DNA of 64,000 bases from positions 496,001 through 560,000 of the forward strand of contig NZ_FZPA01000001.1 of the NCBI RefSeq assembly GCF_900188185.1, given 5' to 3'. Source of the stretch: Sphingopyxis indica (GTDB taxonomy: Bacteria; Pseudomonadota; Alphaproteobacteria; Sphingomonadales; Sphingomonadaceae). Position 1 is the first letter of the stretch; each line of letters begins with the position of its first letter. The notes below the pieces were generated by a model. That model saw only the letters and a list, made by a program, of their open reading frames with translations. It searched no databases and had not been told where the DNA came from. Position numbers and translations under genes: made by a program. Positions 35,028-45,241 of this stretch are shown piece by piece.

Positions 35028-35138
35028 TGTCCGCGCCGGCGACGTCCGAAGCGCTTCGCGCTTGAAGCCGCGCGCCTTCGTCTCTATGTGCCCCGCGAGC
35101 GCGGTCCGTTTTAGGGGCCGCACAGCTTTTCGGGAAAT

Positions 35139-35561
35139 ATGATGTCCAGCCTCTTTACCTTCCTGCTCGTCGTCCAGGCCGTGATCGCGGCGGCGATGAT
35201 CGGCGTCATCCTGATGCAGAAGTCGGAAGGCGGCGGCCTGGGCGTCGGCGGCAGCCCGGCGGGCCTGCTTTCGGCGCGCGGTGCGGCGGACTTCATGACC
35301 CGCGCGACGACTGTCCTCGCGACGCTGTTCGTCGGCCTCTCGATCGTGCTCGCGGCGATGGCCTCGGTCGGGCGCAGCGGTTCGACGATCGACACGTCGC
35401 TGTCGAAGACCGCGCAGCAGCAGTCGGGCAGCGCGAGCGGCTCGCTCACCGGCGCGGCACCGGCGCAGGCACCGGCAAGCGACGATCCGCTCGCCGCCGC
35501 AGCAGCGGCGGCGAACCAGCCCGCTGAGGCGCCGGCAGAGAGCGCTCCCGCAAAGCAATAG
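35139..35561 (+). CDS. secG: Protein translocase subunit SecG
   Basis: A 140-aa SecYEG accessory subunit. Two helices (FTFLLVVQAVIAAAMIGVILM and ATTVLATLFVGLSIVLAAMA) flank the conserved LMQKSEGGGLGVGGSPAGLLSARG loop. The C-terminal tail is an Ala/Pro/Gln-rich extension common in alphaproteobacteria. Two adjacent ATGs (35139, 35142) could start it. It is followed by pyrG, a frequent order in this group. Confidence 0.94.
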   Translation: MMSSLFTFLLVVQAVIAAAMIGVILMQKSEGGGLGVGGSPAGLLSARGAADFMTRATTVLATLFVGLSIVLAAMASVGRSGSTIDTSLSKTAQQQSGSASGSLTGAAPAQAPASDDPLAAAAAAANQPAEAPAESAPAKQ

Positions 35562-35669
35562 GCCGGCGGCTCGCACCTTCGGCTCCACCCCGCGCGGCGG
35601 AAAATATTTCGCCGCATGTGATTCGACGGCTTGCGCCGTCACCCTCCTATTGAGTAAGTCTTTCCTCCC

Positions 35670-37304
35670 ATGGCGCGGTTCATTTTCATCACCGGCGGCG
35701 TGGTCTCCTCCCTTGGCAAAGGTCTGATGGCGGCAAGCCTCGCGGCCCTGTTGCAGGCGCGGGGATTTCGCGTGCGCATTCGCAAGTTCGATCCCTATCT
35801 GAACGTCGATCCGGGGACGATGTCGCCCTATCAGCACGGCGAGGTCTATGTGACCGACGATGGCGCCGAAACCGACCTCGACCTGGGCCATTACGAGCGC
35901 TTCACCGGTGTCGCGGCGCGGCAGAGCGACAACGTCACGTCGGGCCGCATCTATCAGCAGATCATCACCAAGGAACGCCGCGGCGACTATCTGGGCGCGA
36001 CGGTGCAGGTGATCCCGCACGTCACCGACGCGATCAAGGAATTTGCGCAGGCCGACACCGACGACCTCGATTTCGTGCTGTGCGAGATCGGCGGGACGGT
36101 CGGCGACATCGAATCCTTGCCCTTCATCGAGGCGATCCGCCAGTTGAGGAACGAGATCGGGCGCGAAAATTCGGTCTCGGTCCACGTCACTTTGGTCCCC
36201 TATATCGCCGCCGCGGGCGAGCTGAAGACCAAGCCGACGCAGCACAGCGTGCGCGAACTCGCCTCGCTGGGCGTCCAGCCCGACATCCTGCTCTGCCGCT
36301 GCGAAAAGCCGCTGCCCGACAGCGAGCGCGCGAAAATCGCGCAATTCTGCAATGTGCGCAAGGAAGCGGTGATCCCGGCGCTCGACGCCGATTCGATCTA
36401 TTCGGTGCCGGTGCAATATCATGGCGAGGGGCTGGACAGCGAGGTGCTGCGCGCCTTCGGCATTCACGATGCGCCCGATCCCGACCTGACGCGCTGGTAC
36501 GACATCATGGACCGCAAGCGGCATCCCGAGGGCGAGGTGACGATCGGAGTCGTCGGCAAATATGTCTCGCTGCCCGACGCCTACAAGAGCCTCAACGAAG
36601 CGCTCGTTCACGGCGGCATGGCGAACCGGGTCAAGGTCAACATCCGCTGGCTCGACGCCGAGATGTTCGAAAAGGGCGAGGAGGATCTTGTCGCCAAGCT
36701 CGAACCGATGCACGGCATCCTGGTCCCCGGCGGCTTCGGCGAGCGCGGGTCCGAAGGCAAGATCGCGAGCGTCAAATTCGCGCGCGAACGCGGTGTGCCC
36801 TTCCTCGGCATCTGCCTCGGCATGCAGATGGCGTGCATCGAGGCGGCGCGCAACACGAGCGGCATCGCCGACGCGTCGAGCACCGAATTCGGCCCGACCG
36901 ACGAGCCGGTCGTCGGCCTGATCACCGAATGGATGAGCGACGAGGGACTGCAAAAGCGCGGCGCCGATACCGATCTCGGCGGTACGATGCGCCTCGGCGC
37001 CTATGAAGCGAAGCTGTCGCCGAACAGCCATGTCGCGAGCATCTATGGGGCGAACGACATCAGCGAGCGTCACCGGCACCGCTACGAGGTCAACGGCGCC
37101 TATCGCGACCGGCTGGAAAAAGGCGGCCTGGCCTTTTCAGGCCTGTCGCCCGATGGCATGTTGCCCGAAATCGTCGAGCGGCCCGACCATCCCTGGTTCA
37201 TCGGGGTGCAGTTCCATCCCGAACTGAAGTCGAAGCCGTTCGATCCGCATCCGCTGTTCAAGGGGTTCGTCGAGGCGGCGGTGAAGCAGAGCCGGCTGGT
37301 ATAG
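35670..37304 (+). CDS. pyrG: CTP synthase
   Basis: A 544-aa enzyme converting UTP to CTP with glutamine. The synthetase domain starts with [16 protein letters not shown] and the P-loop. The glutaminase domain has nucleophile C382 (LGICLGMQ) and the His/Glu pair in [10 protein letters not shown]. Length is standard. Confidence 0.97.
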   Translation: MARFIFITGGVVSSLGKGLMAASLAALLQARGFRVRIRKFDPYLNVDPGTMSPYQHGEVYVTDDGAETDLDLGHYERFTGVAARQSDNVTSGRIYQQIITKERRGDYLGATVQVIPHVTDAIKEFAQADTDDLDFVLCEIGGTVGDIESLPFIEAIRQLRNEIGRENSVSVHVTLVPYIAAAGELKTKPTQHSVRELASLGVQPDILLCRCEKPLPDSERAKIAQFCNVRKEAVIPALDADSIYSVPVQYHGEGLDSEVLRAFGIHDAPDPDLTRWYDIMDRKRHPEGEVTIGVVGKYVSLPDAYKSLNEALVHGGMANRVKVNIRWLDAEMFEKGEEDLVAKLEPMHGILVPGGFGERGSEGKIASVKFARERGVPFLGICLGMQMACIEAARNTSGIADASSTEFGPTDEPVVGLITEWMSDEGLQKRGADTDLGGTMRLGAYEAKLSPNSHVASIYGANDISERHRHRYEVNGAYRDRLEKGGLAFSGLSPDGMLPEIVERPDHPWFIGVQFHPELKSKPFDPHPLFKGFVEAAVKQSRLV

Positions 37305-37328
37305 CCGGAAAAAAGGGGCTGTGGGGAC

Positions 37329-38012
37329 ATGGATTTCGCGAAACTCGCCGCGCTTCAGGACCCCGACAGCATCTTTTCCGGGCTCGGCCCCGCCGATTGG
37401 GACGACATCGCCGCCCGCGCGGTGCAGATCAGCTTCAAGCGCGGCAAGGAATTGCTCGTCCAGGGCGAACCCGGCGACAGCCTGCTCATCCTGACCGAAG
37501 GCAGCGCGCGCGTGTCGATGCTGACCGCGAACGGGCGCGAAATCGTGCTCGCCTATGCCGAGCCGGGCGCGGTGCTCGGCGAGATCGCGCTGCTCGACGG
37601 CGGCGAGCGCACCGCGTCGGTGATCGCGACGAGCGCGGGGAGCGCGCTCCAGCTCGGGCGCAACGCGATGCGCGATTTCGCGGCGAGCCATCCCGAATTC
37701 GCCTGGTCGCTGATGGGCCAGCTCGCGCGGCGGCTGCGCACCGCCGACCAGACGATCGAAAGCGACCGTGCCTATGCCTCGGGCCCGCGGCTCGCGCGCT
37801 ATCTGAAGCGCCTGCTGCGCAAGGACGTCGAAACCGCGCAGCGCGTCGAGCTCAGCCAGACCGAACTCGGCAATTTTGCAGGCATGAGCCGCGAACATAT
37901 CAACCGCCAGCTGCGGGCGTGGGAGGAATCGGGGGTGATCGCGCTCGAACAGGGCCGCGTGCGTGTGCTGGACCCCGACATGCTCGAGGATATCAGCGAA
38001 AGCGAGGGGTGA
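37329..38012 (+). CDS. Crp/Fnr-family transcriptional regulator
   Basis: A 227-aa regulator with an N-terminal cyclic-nucleotide-binding-like barrel (VQGEPGDSLLILTEGSARVSM, GAVLGEIALLDGGERTASV) and a C-terminal winged helix (LSQTELGNFAGMSREHINRQLRAWEESGVI). There is no N-terminal Cys cluster, so it is not an oxygen-sensing Fnr. The effector is unknown. It lies 24 bp after pyrG and may be cotranscribed. Confidence 0.92.
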   Translation: MDFAKLAALQDPDSIFSGLGPADWDDIAARAVQISFKRGKELLVQGEPGDSLLILTEGSARVSMLTANGREIVLAYAEPGAVLGEIALLDGGERTASVIATSAGSALQLGRNAMRDFAASHPEFAWSLMGQLARRLRTADQTIESDRAYASGPRLARYLKRLLRKDVETAQRVELSQTELGNFAGMSREHINRQLRAWEESGVIALEQGRVRVLDPDMLEDISESEG

Positions 38013-38061
38013 GGGGGCAGACCCTTCCCACGTCGTCCGGCAGCTGCTAGGCGCCCGCGCC

Positions 38062-39660
38062 ATGTCCAGCACGCACCCAGACCGCCGCACCTTCGCCATC
38101 ATCTCTCACCCCGACGCGGGCAAGACGACCTTGACCGAGAAGCTGCTCGTCGCGGGCGGCGCGATCCACATGGCGGGCGAGGTGAAGGCGCGCGGGGCCG
38201 CGCGGCGCGCGCGCTCCGACTGGATGAAGATCGAGCAGCAGCGCGGCATCTCGGTCACATCCTCCGTGATGACCTTCGAGCACGCCGGGCTGGTCTTCAA
38301 CCTGCTCGACACGCCGGGGCACGAGGATTTCAGCGAGGATACCTATCGCACGCTCACCGCGGTCGACAGCGCGGTGATGGTGATCGACGCCGCGAAGGGT
38401 ATCGAGCCGCAGACGCTGAAGCTGTTCGAGGTGTGCCGCCTGCGCTCGGTGCCGATCCTCACCTTCGTCAACAAGGTCGACCGCGAAGGCCTGCCGCCGT
38501 TCGAACTGCTCGACGAGGTTGCCGACCGGCTTGCGCTCGACGTCTGTCCGATGAACTGGCCGGCAGGCATGGGTGGGACGTTCGAGGGGATTTACGATCT
38601 CGTCGATCCGGCGCTGATGCTGCCCGACAAGGCCGATGCGTCGCGCATGTATGCGGGCGAGCGGCTGCCGGTGGCGGGGCTCGACGATCCGGCGCTCGCC
38701 GCGAAGCTGTCGCCCGGCGCGCTCGCGCATCTCAAGGAGGAAACCGAACTCGCGTCGGCCTGCTATGCGCCCTTCGACGTCGCGGCCTATCGGAACGGCG
38801 ACCTGACGCCCGTCTATTTCGGCTCGGCGCTCAAGGAATTCGGGGTCGAGGATCTGCTGAACGCGCTCGCGGCGCACGCGCCGGGTCCGCAGCCGCAGCC
38901 GGCCGAGCCGGCGCCGGTCGACCCGGACGACGCCGCCGTGACCGGCTTCGTTTTCAAGGTGCAGGCGAACATGAACCCCGCGCACCGCGACCGCATCGCC
39001 TTCATGCGGCTGTGCTCGGGCAAGTTCGAGCGCGGGATGCGGCTGACGCAGGGCGGGACGGGGAAGGCGATCGCGATCAGCCGCCCGATGCTCTTCCTCG
39101 CGCAGGACCGCGACATGGCCGAGGAAGCATGGCCCGGCGACATCATCGGCATTCCGAACCACGGCACCTTGCGCGTCGGCGACACGCTGTCCGAGCGCAG
39201 CGACGTCACGATCACCGGCCTGCCGAACTTCGCGCCCGAAATCCTGCGCCGCGTCGCGCTCGTCGATCCGACCAAGACCAAGCAACTGAGGAAGGCGCTC
39301 GACGACATGGCCGAGGAGGGGATCATCCAGGTCTTCTATCCCGAAATAGGCGCCAATATGATCGTGGGTGTCGTCGGCCAGCTCCAGCTGGACGTGCTCA
39401 TCAGTCGGCTCGAGGCCGAATATAAGGTAGAGGCCAAGCTCGAGGCGAGCCCGTGGGATACCGCGCGCTGGATCGCGAGCGACGATCCGGTGGCGCTGAA
39501 GGCGTTTCAGGCCGACCACCGCGGTGCGGCCGCGACCGACCGCGATGGCGCGCCGGTGTTCATGGCGAAGGATGCGTGGGAAGTCGGCTATGTGACCCAG
39601 CGCCACCCCGCCATTCGCTTCACCGCGACCAAGGAGCGGCGGTTCGCGGCGGTTGATTGA
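38062..39660 (+). CDS. prfC: Peptide chain release factor 3
   Basis: A 532-aa translational GTPase that recycles RF1/RF2. G1 is SHPDAGKTTLTE, G2 lies in RGISVTSSV, G3 is DTPGHEDF and G4 is NKVDRE. The ATG at 38062 gives the family start (MSSTHPDRRTFAIISHPDAG). An upstream in-frame start inside the Crp gene is not needed. It is followed by repeat DNA. Confidence 0.96.
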   Translation: MSSTHPDRRTFAIISHPDAGKTTLTEKLLVAGGAIHMAGEVKARGAARRARSDWMKIEQQRGISVTSSVMTFEHAGLVFNLLDTPGHEDFSEDTYRTLTAVDSAVMVIDAAKGIEPQTLKLFEVCRLRSVPILTFVNKVDREGLPPFELLDEVADRLALDVCPMNWPAGMGGTFEGIYDLVDPALMLPDKADASRMYAGERLPVAGLDDPALAAKLSPGALAHLKEETELASACYAPFDVAAYRNGDLTPVYFGSALKEFGVEDLLNALAAHAPGPQPQPAEPAPVDPDDAAVTGFVFKVQANMNPAHRDRIAFMRLCSGKFERGMRLTQGGTGKAIAISRPMLFLAQDRDMAEEAWPGDIIGIPNHGTLRVGDTLSERSDVTITGLPNFAPEILRRVALVDPTKTKQLRKALDDMAEEGIIQVFYPEIGANMIVGVVGQLQLDVLISRLEAEYKVEAKLEASPWDTARWIASDDPVALKAFQADHRGAAATDRDGAPVFMAKDAWEVGYVTQRHPAIRFTATKERRFAAVD

Positions 39661-39702
39661 TCGCCATCCCGGCTTTCGCCAAGATGGCCGGTTGATCGGA
39701 AC

Positions 39703-39900
39703 TCGCACAAAGCCACGAAGCCACAAAGATTCCCTCTTTGTCGTTCGTGTTGAGCTTGTCGAAGCACCGTCCTTCTTGTGGCGTCAGAGAAAGAGCGGCC
39801 CCCTTCGACTGCCTGCCAAGGCAGGCGCTCAGGACAGGCTTCGACAAGCTCAGGGCGAACGGATTTTTGCGAGTCTTTGTGGCTTCGTGGCTTTGTGCGA
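39703..39900. repeat. Nested inverted repeat between prfC and dinB
   Basis: The outer arms (39703-39730 and 39871-39900) are near-perfect inverted copies of TCGCACAAAGCCACGAAGCC plus ACAAAG. The inner arms (39743-39764 and 39839-39860) are inverted copies containing TGAGCTTGTCGAAG. A further small CTGCCTGCCAAGGCAGGCG hairpin sits in the centre. The outer type recurs at 51353 and the inner type at 56241 and 58438. There is no open gene inside. Confidence 0.85.
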
Positions 39901-39901
39901 A

Positions 39902-41023
39902 TCAAATCAAACTCAACAGATCGGCCCGCTCCGCCGCTTCTCCCTCATCCTCTTCGCCCTCGAACCTGCTCAGCGTCACCCCCAGCAGCCTGATACCCTG
40001 TTCGACGGGGAGCAGCGGCGCGAGGATCGCTTCGCCGGCCGCAAGCAGGCCCGCGCCGTCCTTGATCGCGAACGGCACCGATTTCGCGCGCGTGATCGTC
40101 TTGAAATCGGCGTAGCGCAGCTTGAGCGTCACCGTCCTCCCGCGCGCGTGCCTTTTCGCGGCGCGGTCCCAAACGACGGTGCAGACATGCGCGAGCGCCT
40201 CGCGGATTTCGGTATCGGTGACGAGGTCGTTGAAGAAGGTCCGTTCGCCGCCGAGCGATTTGAGCGGCCGGTTCGACCTGACCCGTCGATGGTCGATCCC
40301 GCGCGCAAGATTGTGGAGCCATTCGGCGCTGTTTCCGAAATGCGCCGTGAGCCAGCCCATGTCCTTCGCGGCGAGATCGGCACCCGAATAGATGCCGAGC
40401 CCCTCCATCTTCGCCGCGGTTACCGGGCCGATGCCGTGGAAGCGGCGGATCGACAGCGTCTGGACAAAGGCGGCGCCCTTGCCCGGCGGGATGATTGTCA
40501 GCCCGTCGGGCTTGTTCTGGTCCGACGCGAGCTTGGCAATGAACTTGTTGTAGGACACGCCCGCCGAGGCGGTGAGGCCGGTTTCGGCGAGAATGCGGCG
40601 GCGGATCGCCTTCGCCGCCGCGGTCGCGCTGCCGAGCGCCGCCTTGTCGCGCGTGACGTCGAGATAGGCCTCGTCGAGCGACAGCGGTTCGACCTCGTCG
40701 GCATAATCGCGGAAGATCGCGCGGATCTGATGCGAGATGTCGCGATAGACCTCGAAACGTGGCGGCACGAAAATAAGCTCGGGGCACTGGCGCTTCGCGG
40801 TAATGCTCGGCATCGCCGACCGCACGCCGAACTTGCGCGCCTCATAGGAGGCCGCGGCAACGACGCCGCGCCGCGACGAGCCCCCGACCGCGACCGGACG
40901 ACCGCGCAAGCTGCGGTCGTCGCGCTGCTCGACCGATGCGTAAAAGGCGTCCATATCGACATGGATGATCTTGCGGACCGGTGCGTCCGCCGCGACTCCA
41001 TCGCCTGATCCATCGTCCGTCAC
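39902..41023 (-). CDS. dinB: DNA polymerase IV
   Basis: Y-family translesion polymerase. I start at GTG 41023, giving 373 aa with MTDDGSGDGV before the conserved IIHVDMDAFYASVEQRD. The frame stays open to a TTG at 41095. The catalytic SLDEAYLDVT and the little-finger domain are complete. The C-terminus (ADLLSLI) is set by a stop just outside the repeat at 39703-39900. No LexA box of the GTTC-N7-GTTC type was seen upstream. Confidence 0.93.
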   Translation of the reverse strand: MTDDGSGDGVAADAPVRKIIHVDMDAFYASVEQRDDRSLRGRPVAVGGSSRRGVVAAASYEARKFGVRSAMPSITAKRQCPELIFVPPRFEVYRDISHQIRAIFRDYADEVEPLSLDEAYLDVTRDKAALGSATAAAKAIRRRILAETGLTASAGVSYNKFIAKLASDQNKPDGLTIIPPGKGAAFVQTLSIRRFHGIGPVTAAKMEGLGIYSGADLAAKDMGWLTAHFGNSAEWLHNLARGIDHRRVRSNRPLKSLGGERTFFNDLVTDTEIREALAHVCTVVWDRAAKRHARGRTVTLKLRYADFKTITRAKSVPFAIKDGAGLLAAGEAILAPLLPVEQGIRLLGVTLSRFEGEEDEGEAAERADLLSLI

Positions 41024-41123
41024 GCGCGCGAAATAGCATGTTGCCACGATGTTCTCAATCGCGCCCGCGCGTTCCGCTTGACGCTGGCGCGCCAAAATGG
41101 CAATCGCCGCCAGCCTTGGAAAC

Positions 41124-41197
41124 GCGGGTATAGCATAGTGGTAATGCTCTAGCCTTCCAAGCTAGCTAGGCGGGTTCGATTCCCGCTACCCGCTCCA
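41124..41197 (+). tRNA. tRNA-Gly (TCC)
   Basis: A 74-nt cloverleaf including encoded CCA: acceptor GCGGGTA pairs with TACCCGC, the anticodon stem CTAGC/GCTAG holds loop CTTCCAA with anticodon TCC, and the T arm is GCGGG-TTCGATT-CCCGC. It lies between dinB (opposite strand) and a HAD gene, with no integrase or duplicated 3' end nearby. Confidence 0.96.
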
Positions 41198-41323
41198 GGC
41201 TCTTTCTTCCAAATGCGCTTCGATGTCGGGGATTTCCCCGATGGGCGCCTCGCCGCGCGTTGCTATCCTCGTTGCAAGGGTGCCGGTGGCCGGTGCCTCG
41301 GCGCAGGGAAGAGGCATTTGTTC

Positions 41324-42244
41324 ATGGCAAAAGATCCGCTGCCGTCGTGGCGCGCCGGCAAGGTGAAATCGGCGATTCTCGACTTCGTGGCCCGCGTGAC
41401 CGATCCGGGCGGCGCGGACTTCGTTCCCGCTCCGCAGCGCATCGCGGCCTTCGACAATGACGGGACGCTGTGGTGCGAGCGGCCCTTTCTGCCGCAATTC
41501 TATTTCGCAAGCGAGCGGCTCGATGCGCTCGTAAAGCGCGAGCCCGAACTCGCCGGTCGGGTGCCCTTCAAACCTTATGTCGAGCGCGACCTGCCCGCGA
41601 TCAAGCAATTGGGAAAGCGCGGGCTGCTCGAAGTGGTCGCGGCTGTGCATGGCGGAACGACGGTCGACGAGTTTGCGGCCATTGCGCGCGAATGGCTGGG
41701 CCGCGCGACCAATCCCAAGCTCGGGCGCCGCTTCGTCGATCTGGTCTATGTGCCCCAGCTCGAACTGCTCGACTATCTGCGCGCGAACGGCTTCAAATGC
41801 TTTATCGTGTCGGGCGGCGGCATCGACCTGATCCGTGGCTTTGCCGAAAATGTTTACGGCATTCCGCCCGAGCAGGTGGTCGGGTCGAGCGAGCGGCTTC
41901 ATTTCGAAATGCGTGGCGACAAGGGCGTGATCGTCAAGGAAGCGGCACTCGCCAGCTTCGACGACCGTGAGGTCAAGCCCGTCAATATCGCGCTCCATAT
42001 CGGGCGGCGGCCCATCCTCGTCTTCGGCAATTCCGACGGCGACCTTGCGATGATGCGCTATGCGCTGTCGGGGGAAGGGGCGAGCCTTGCGCTGCTGCTC
42101 CACCACGACGATGCGACGCGCGAATTCGAATATGATCGCGATTATGTGATAAGCCCGCTGTCGGAAGCGCTGGAGAAGGCGGGCGACTATGGAATCACGC
42201 TCGTGAGCATGAAGGGCGACTGGGATCGCGTGTTTGCCGGGTAA
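41324..42244 (+). CDS. HAD-superfamily phosphatase-like hydrolase
   Basis: A 306-aa HAD hydrolase. Motif I is AAFDNDGTLW, motif II is CFIVSGGGID, and the late metal motif is VFGNSDGDLAM. The layout resembles phosphoserine-phosphatase-type HAD proteins, but the substrate is unknown. GAAGAGG precedes the ATG. The frame is open further upstream into the tRNA region, which I exclude. Confidence 0.88.
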   Translation: MAKDPLPSWRAGKVKSAILDFVARVTDPGGADFVPAPQRIAAFDNDGTLWCERPFLPQFYFASERLDALVKREPELAGRVPFKPYVERDLPAIKQLGKRGLLEVVAAVHGGTTVDEFAAIAREWLGRATNPKLGRRFVDLVYVPQLELLDYLRANGFKCFIVSGGGIDLIRGFAENVYGIPPEQVVGSSERLHFEMRGDKGVIVKEAALASFDDREVKPVNIALHIGRRPILVFGNSDGDLAMMRYALSGEGASLALLLHHDDATREFEYDRDYVISPLSEALEKAGDYGITLVSMKGDWDRVFAG

Positions 42245-42375
42245 GGCGCGTGCCGGTCGGTGGCGCGTTCCATCTGGCCTCGGCAATTTCCCGCCCGCGA
42301 TCATCGCCATCTGCGCAGGGCATCTCAGCATTAGGCCCGATTGCCGCTCGCCCGGCGGAGCGTAAGCCGGTGCTC

Positions 42376-43584
42376 ATGAGCGATACGCAGCCCGCCGGCA
42401 CGCCAGATCCCGACCGATGGTCGGCCTTGGCCGACTATCACGGGCTTTTCGCAGGCGGTCCGCCCCGGCGCCTGACGGCGCTCGTTGCTTTGCCGGTGCC
42501 GATATGCCGCACCGGCGGCAGCCGGCTATTGCTCGTGCTGATGCTGGGATGGGTCCCGCTCGCCCTGTTGACCATGCTTGCCCCGGGCGTGCGGACGGCT
42601 GCGGAGAGCTTCGCACATGATTTCGGGGCGCACGCCCGGCTGGCGATCGCCGCGCCGCTGCTGGTACTGGGCTATTCGGTCTGCGCGAGCCGGCTGGGAC
42701 TGATCGCGGTCCACTTCCTGCATTCGGGCCTGCTCGACGAGGAGGCGGAGACGCGGTTCGTCTCGGCACTCGCGGCGATCCGCGCGCGGATCGATTCGCT
42801 CTGGGCCGAAGGTGCGACGATCCTGATCGCCTATGCCGCCGTGGGCGCGCTCTATCTGGGCGACGCGTCGCTGTTCATGCAGTCGGCGTGGCAGCGCGGC
42901 GCGGGCGGCGCGGGGCTGTCGCTCGCCGGCTGGTGGAACCTGCTCGTCGCGATGCCGCTGCTCGTCGTGCTGTTCCTCGGCTGGATCTGGCGCATCGCGC
43001 TCTGGACGCACTTCCTGCGGATCGTTGCCGGGCTCGACCTGCGGCTGAACGCGGCACATCCCGATCAGGCGGCGGGGCTCGGCTTTCTGACCCAGTCGGT
43101 GCGGGCTTTTGCGGTGCTCGCCATGGCGCTCGGCGCGGTCTCGGCCGGACGTTTCGCGCAGGTCTATGCGGCGGGCGAAACGACGCAATATACGAACGGA
43201 CTGTTGATCGGCGGCACCGTGGCGCTGTCGCTGCTGCTGTTCATCGGCCCGCTAACTGTCTTTTCCGCGCCGCTGATGCGGTGCTGGCGCAATGGCACGA
43301 TGGCCTATGGGGCGCTCGCGTGCGAACTCGGACGCCAGTTCGAGAACCGATGGTTCGCGCCCGCCCGCAAGACCGGTGCCGACATCCTCGACGAACCCGA
43401 TTTCTCGGCCGCCGCCGACCTCTATGGCACCGTTTCGAACGTCTATGCGATGCGCTTCCTGCCCGTCGATTTGCGCAGCGTGCTGATGCTGCTCGGCGCG
43501 GCTTTGCTGCCCTTCGTCCCCGCGATGTTCCTGTCGCTGCCGCTCGGCGTCGTCCTCGGCGAACTCAAGGGGCTGCTCTTCTGA
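42376..43584 (+). CDS. Multi-pass membrane protein of unknown function
   Basis: A 402-aa protein not recognised as a known family. Six to seven hydrophobic helices can be seen, for example LLLVLMLGWVPLALLTMLA, LLVAMPLLVVLFLGWIW, and near the C-terminus SVLMLLGAALLPFVPAMFL. The soluble segment between the last helices (about residues 305-370) contains the Asp-rich ADILDEPDFSAAADLYG. Codon use matches the neighbours. No regulatory site was seen. Confidence 0.72.
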   Translation: MSDTQPAGTPDPDRWSALADYHGLFAGGPPRRLTALVALPVPICRTGGSRLLLVLMLGWVPLALLTMLAPGVRTAAESFAHDFGAHARLAIAAPLLVLGYSVCASRLGLIAVHFLHSGLLDEEAETRFVSALAAIRARIDSLWAEGATILIAYAAVGALYLGDASLFMQSAWQRGAGGAGLSLAGWWNLLVAMPLLVVLFLGWIWRIALWTHFLRIVAGLDLRLNAAHPDQAAGLGFLTQSVRAFAVLAMALGAVSAGRFAQVYAAGETTQYTNGLLIGGTVALSLLLFIGPLTVFSAPLMRCWRNGTMAYGALACELGRQFENRWFAPARKTGADILDEPDFSAAADLYGTVSNVYAMRFLPVDLRSVLMLLGAALLPFVPAMFLSLPLGVVLGELKGLLF

Positions 43585-43755
43585 CGCGGAACCTTCGCAA
43601 GACGCTTTCGCCGGCATGAACGGCGAGCTTCTTTTGCGACAATTTGCGACAAATTTTCGCCAGCGCGGCAAGGGCGTGGGACAAACACCCCCTAGAACGC
43701 CTTCATCGGAACCCCGATATGGATTTCGGGAGTCTCGCGACAAGGAGTTCGTGAC

Positions 43756-44367
43756 GTGAAAAAGAAGATCAGCTTTCTGACCCTGGGCGCCGCGTTGATC
43801 GCCGTGCCTGTGCTTGCCGCCCAGGGCGGCAAGATGGGCGATGCCGACGGCAACGGCGTGCTGACCCGCGCCGAGGCACAGGCGCATGCAACCGAGAAGT
43901 TCGCAAAGATGGACGCCAATGGCGACGGCAAGCTCGACCAGAGCGACCGCGAGGCCAAGCGTGCCGAAATGCATGCAAAGATGTTCGAGCGGCTCGACGC
44001 CGACAAGGACGGCAGCATCAGCAAGGCCGAATGGGACCAGCGGGCCGCCGACCGCGAGGCGAAGCGCGACGGCTGGCGCGGCAAGCGCATGGCGGCCGCC
44101 GACGGCGAACGCGGCATGCGCGGCCATCATGGCATGCGCGGCGGACATCACGGGATGAGCGGTGGCCGTGACATGATGATGAAGGCCGATACCGACGGCG
44201 ACAAGGCGATCAGTCAGGCCGAGTTCCAGACCGCGGCGCTCGCGCGGTTCGACGCCGCGGACACGAACAAGGATGGTCAGGTGACCGCCGAGGAACGCCG
44301 GGCGGCGCGCGACGCGATGCGCGCCCAGTGGAAGGCGAAGCGCGCCGCAGCGCCCGACGCCAACTGA
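43756..44367 (+). CDS. Exported EF-hand calcium-binding protein
   Basis: A 203-aa protein starting at GTG with AAGGAG upstream. Signal peptide MKKKISFLTLGAALIAVPVLA precedes five EF-hand-like loops (DADGNGVLTRAE, DANGDGKLDQSD, DADKDGSISKAE, DTDGDKAISQAE, DTNKDGQVTAEE). A His/Met/Gly-rich stretch (about residues 115-138) might bind metals. It lies just upstream of a two-component system and could act as a periplasmic ion buffer or sensor for it. Confidence 0.88.
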   Translation: MKKKISFLTLGAALIAVPVLAAQGGKMGDADGNGVLTRAEAQAHATEKFAKMDANGDGKLDQSDREAKRAEMHAKMFERLDADKDGSISKAEWDQRAADREAKRDGWRGKRMAAADGERGMRGHHGMRGGHHGMSGGRDMMMKADTDGDKAISQAEFQTAALARFDAADTNKDGQVTAEERRAARDAMRAQWKAKRAAAPDAN

Positions 44368-44506
44368 TCGGCAGGCAGGCGGCGGCACGGGCAGGCTTCT
44401 CCCCCTCCTCCCTGGCATTGCCTTTGCCGCCGCGGCCTGTCAGCACGGTCTCGCCCATCGGCCCCCGGCCGGTGGGCGAACCACCGTTTGAGGCAGACGA
44501 TCGACG

Positions 44507-45241
44507 ATGACCGACAGCGACACGCCCCGCATCCTGCTGATCGACGATGAACCGTCGATCCGCGAGCCGCTGTCCGAATATCTCGAAAGCCAGGGCTTTG
44601 CGGTGAGCGATGCCGCGAGCGCCGCCGAGGCGCGTTCGGTGCTGCGCGCGAAAAGCATCGACCTTGTCGTCAGCGACATCATGATGCCGGGCGAGGACGG
44701 GCTGTCGCTGACGCGCCATCTGCGCGAGACGAGCAATGTCCCCGTGATCCTGCTGACCGCGCGGGCCGAGGATACCGAGCGGATCATCGGGCTGGAGATC
44801 GGCGCCGACGATTATGTCGTCAAACCCTTCAATCCGCGCGAACTCGTCGCGCGCATCCGCACCGTGCTGCGCCGGACGCAGGCGAACGGGCGCGCGATCG
44901 ACAATGGCGGCACCAGCTATGCCTTCGGGCCGTGGGTGCTGCGCGAGGTCGAGCGCGTGCTCGTCGATGCAGAGGGCAACGAGGTTGCACTCTCATCGGG
45001 TGAATATCATCTGCTCCACGCGCTCGTGCGCCATCCGCGGCAGGTGATGAGCCGCGACCGGCTGCTCGACATGGTGCGCGGGCGCGAGGCCGACATCTTC
45101 GATCGCGCGATCGACAATCTGGTGAGCCGCCTGCGCAAGAAGATCGAGGACGATCCCGCGCATCCGCATTATGTGAAGACCGTGTGGGGCGGCGGCTACA
45201 CGCTGGCGTGCGAGGTCCGGCGGCTGGGACCGGCGTCATGA
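44507..45241 (+). CDS. OmpR-family response regulator
   Basis: A 244-aa regulator. The receiver domain has the acidic pair D13/D14, phosphoacceptor D57 (VVSDIMMPGEDG) and the conserved VKPFNP lysine. The C-terminal winged helix contains RDRLLDMVRGREADIFDRAIDNLVSRLRKKIE. It overlaps the histidine kinase by ATGA, marking a cognate pair. Confidence 0.95.
   Translation: MTDSDTPRILLIDDEPSIREPLSEYLESQGFAVSDAASAAEARSVLRAKSIDLVVSDIMMPGEDGLSLTRHLRETSNVPVILLTARAEDTERIIGLEIGADDYVVKPFNPRELVARIRTVLRRTQANGRAIDNGGTSYAFGPWVLREVERVLVDAEGNEVALSSGEYHLLHALVRHPRQVMSRDRLLDMVRGREADIFDRAIDNLVSRLRKKIEDDPAHPHYVKTVWGGGYTLACEVRRLGPAS

Noticed and set aside
35028-35138. A short gene between DUF3237 and secG
   Set aside because: The 111-bp gap holds only a GAAGCGCTTC palindrome and no start with a ribosome site.
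39703-39900. CRISPR array or integron repeats
   Set aside because: The repeats are inverted and nested, not direct and regularly spaced, and there are no cas genes or integrase.
41023-41100. LexA box upstream of dinB
   Set aside because: Two GTTC half sites occur (41051 and 41071), but their spacing is about 16 bp, not the 7 bp of the alphaproteobacterial SOS box.
41124-41197. tRNA-Gly as integration site of a mobile island
   Set aside because: No integrase, no repeated tRNA 3' end and no change in gene style were seen on either side.
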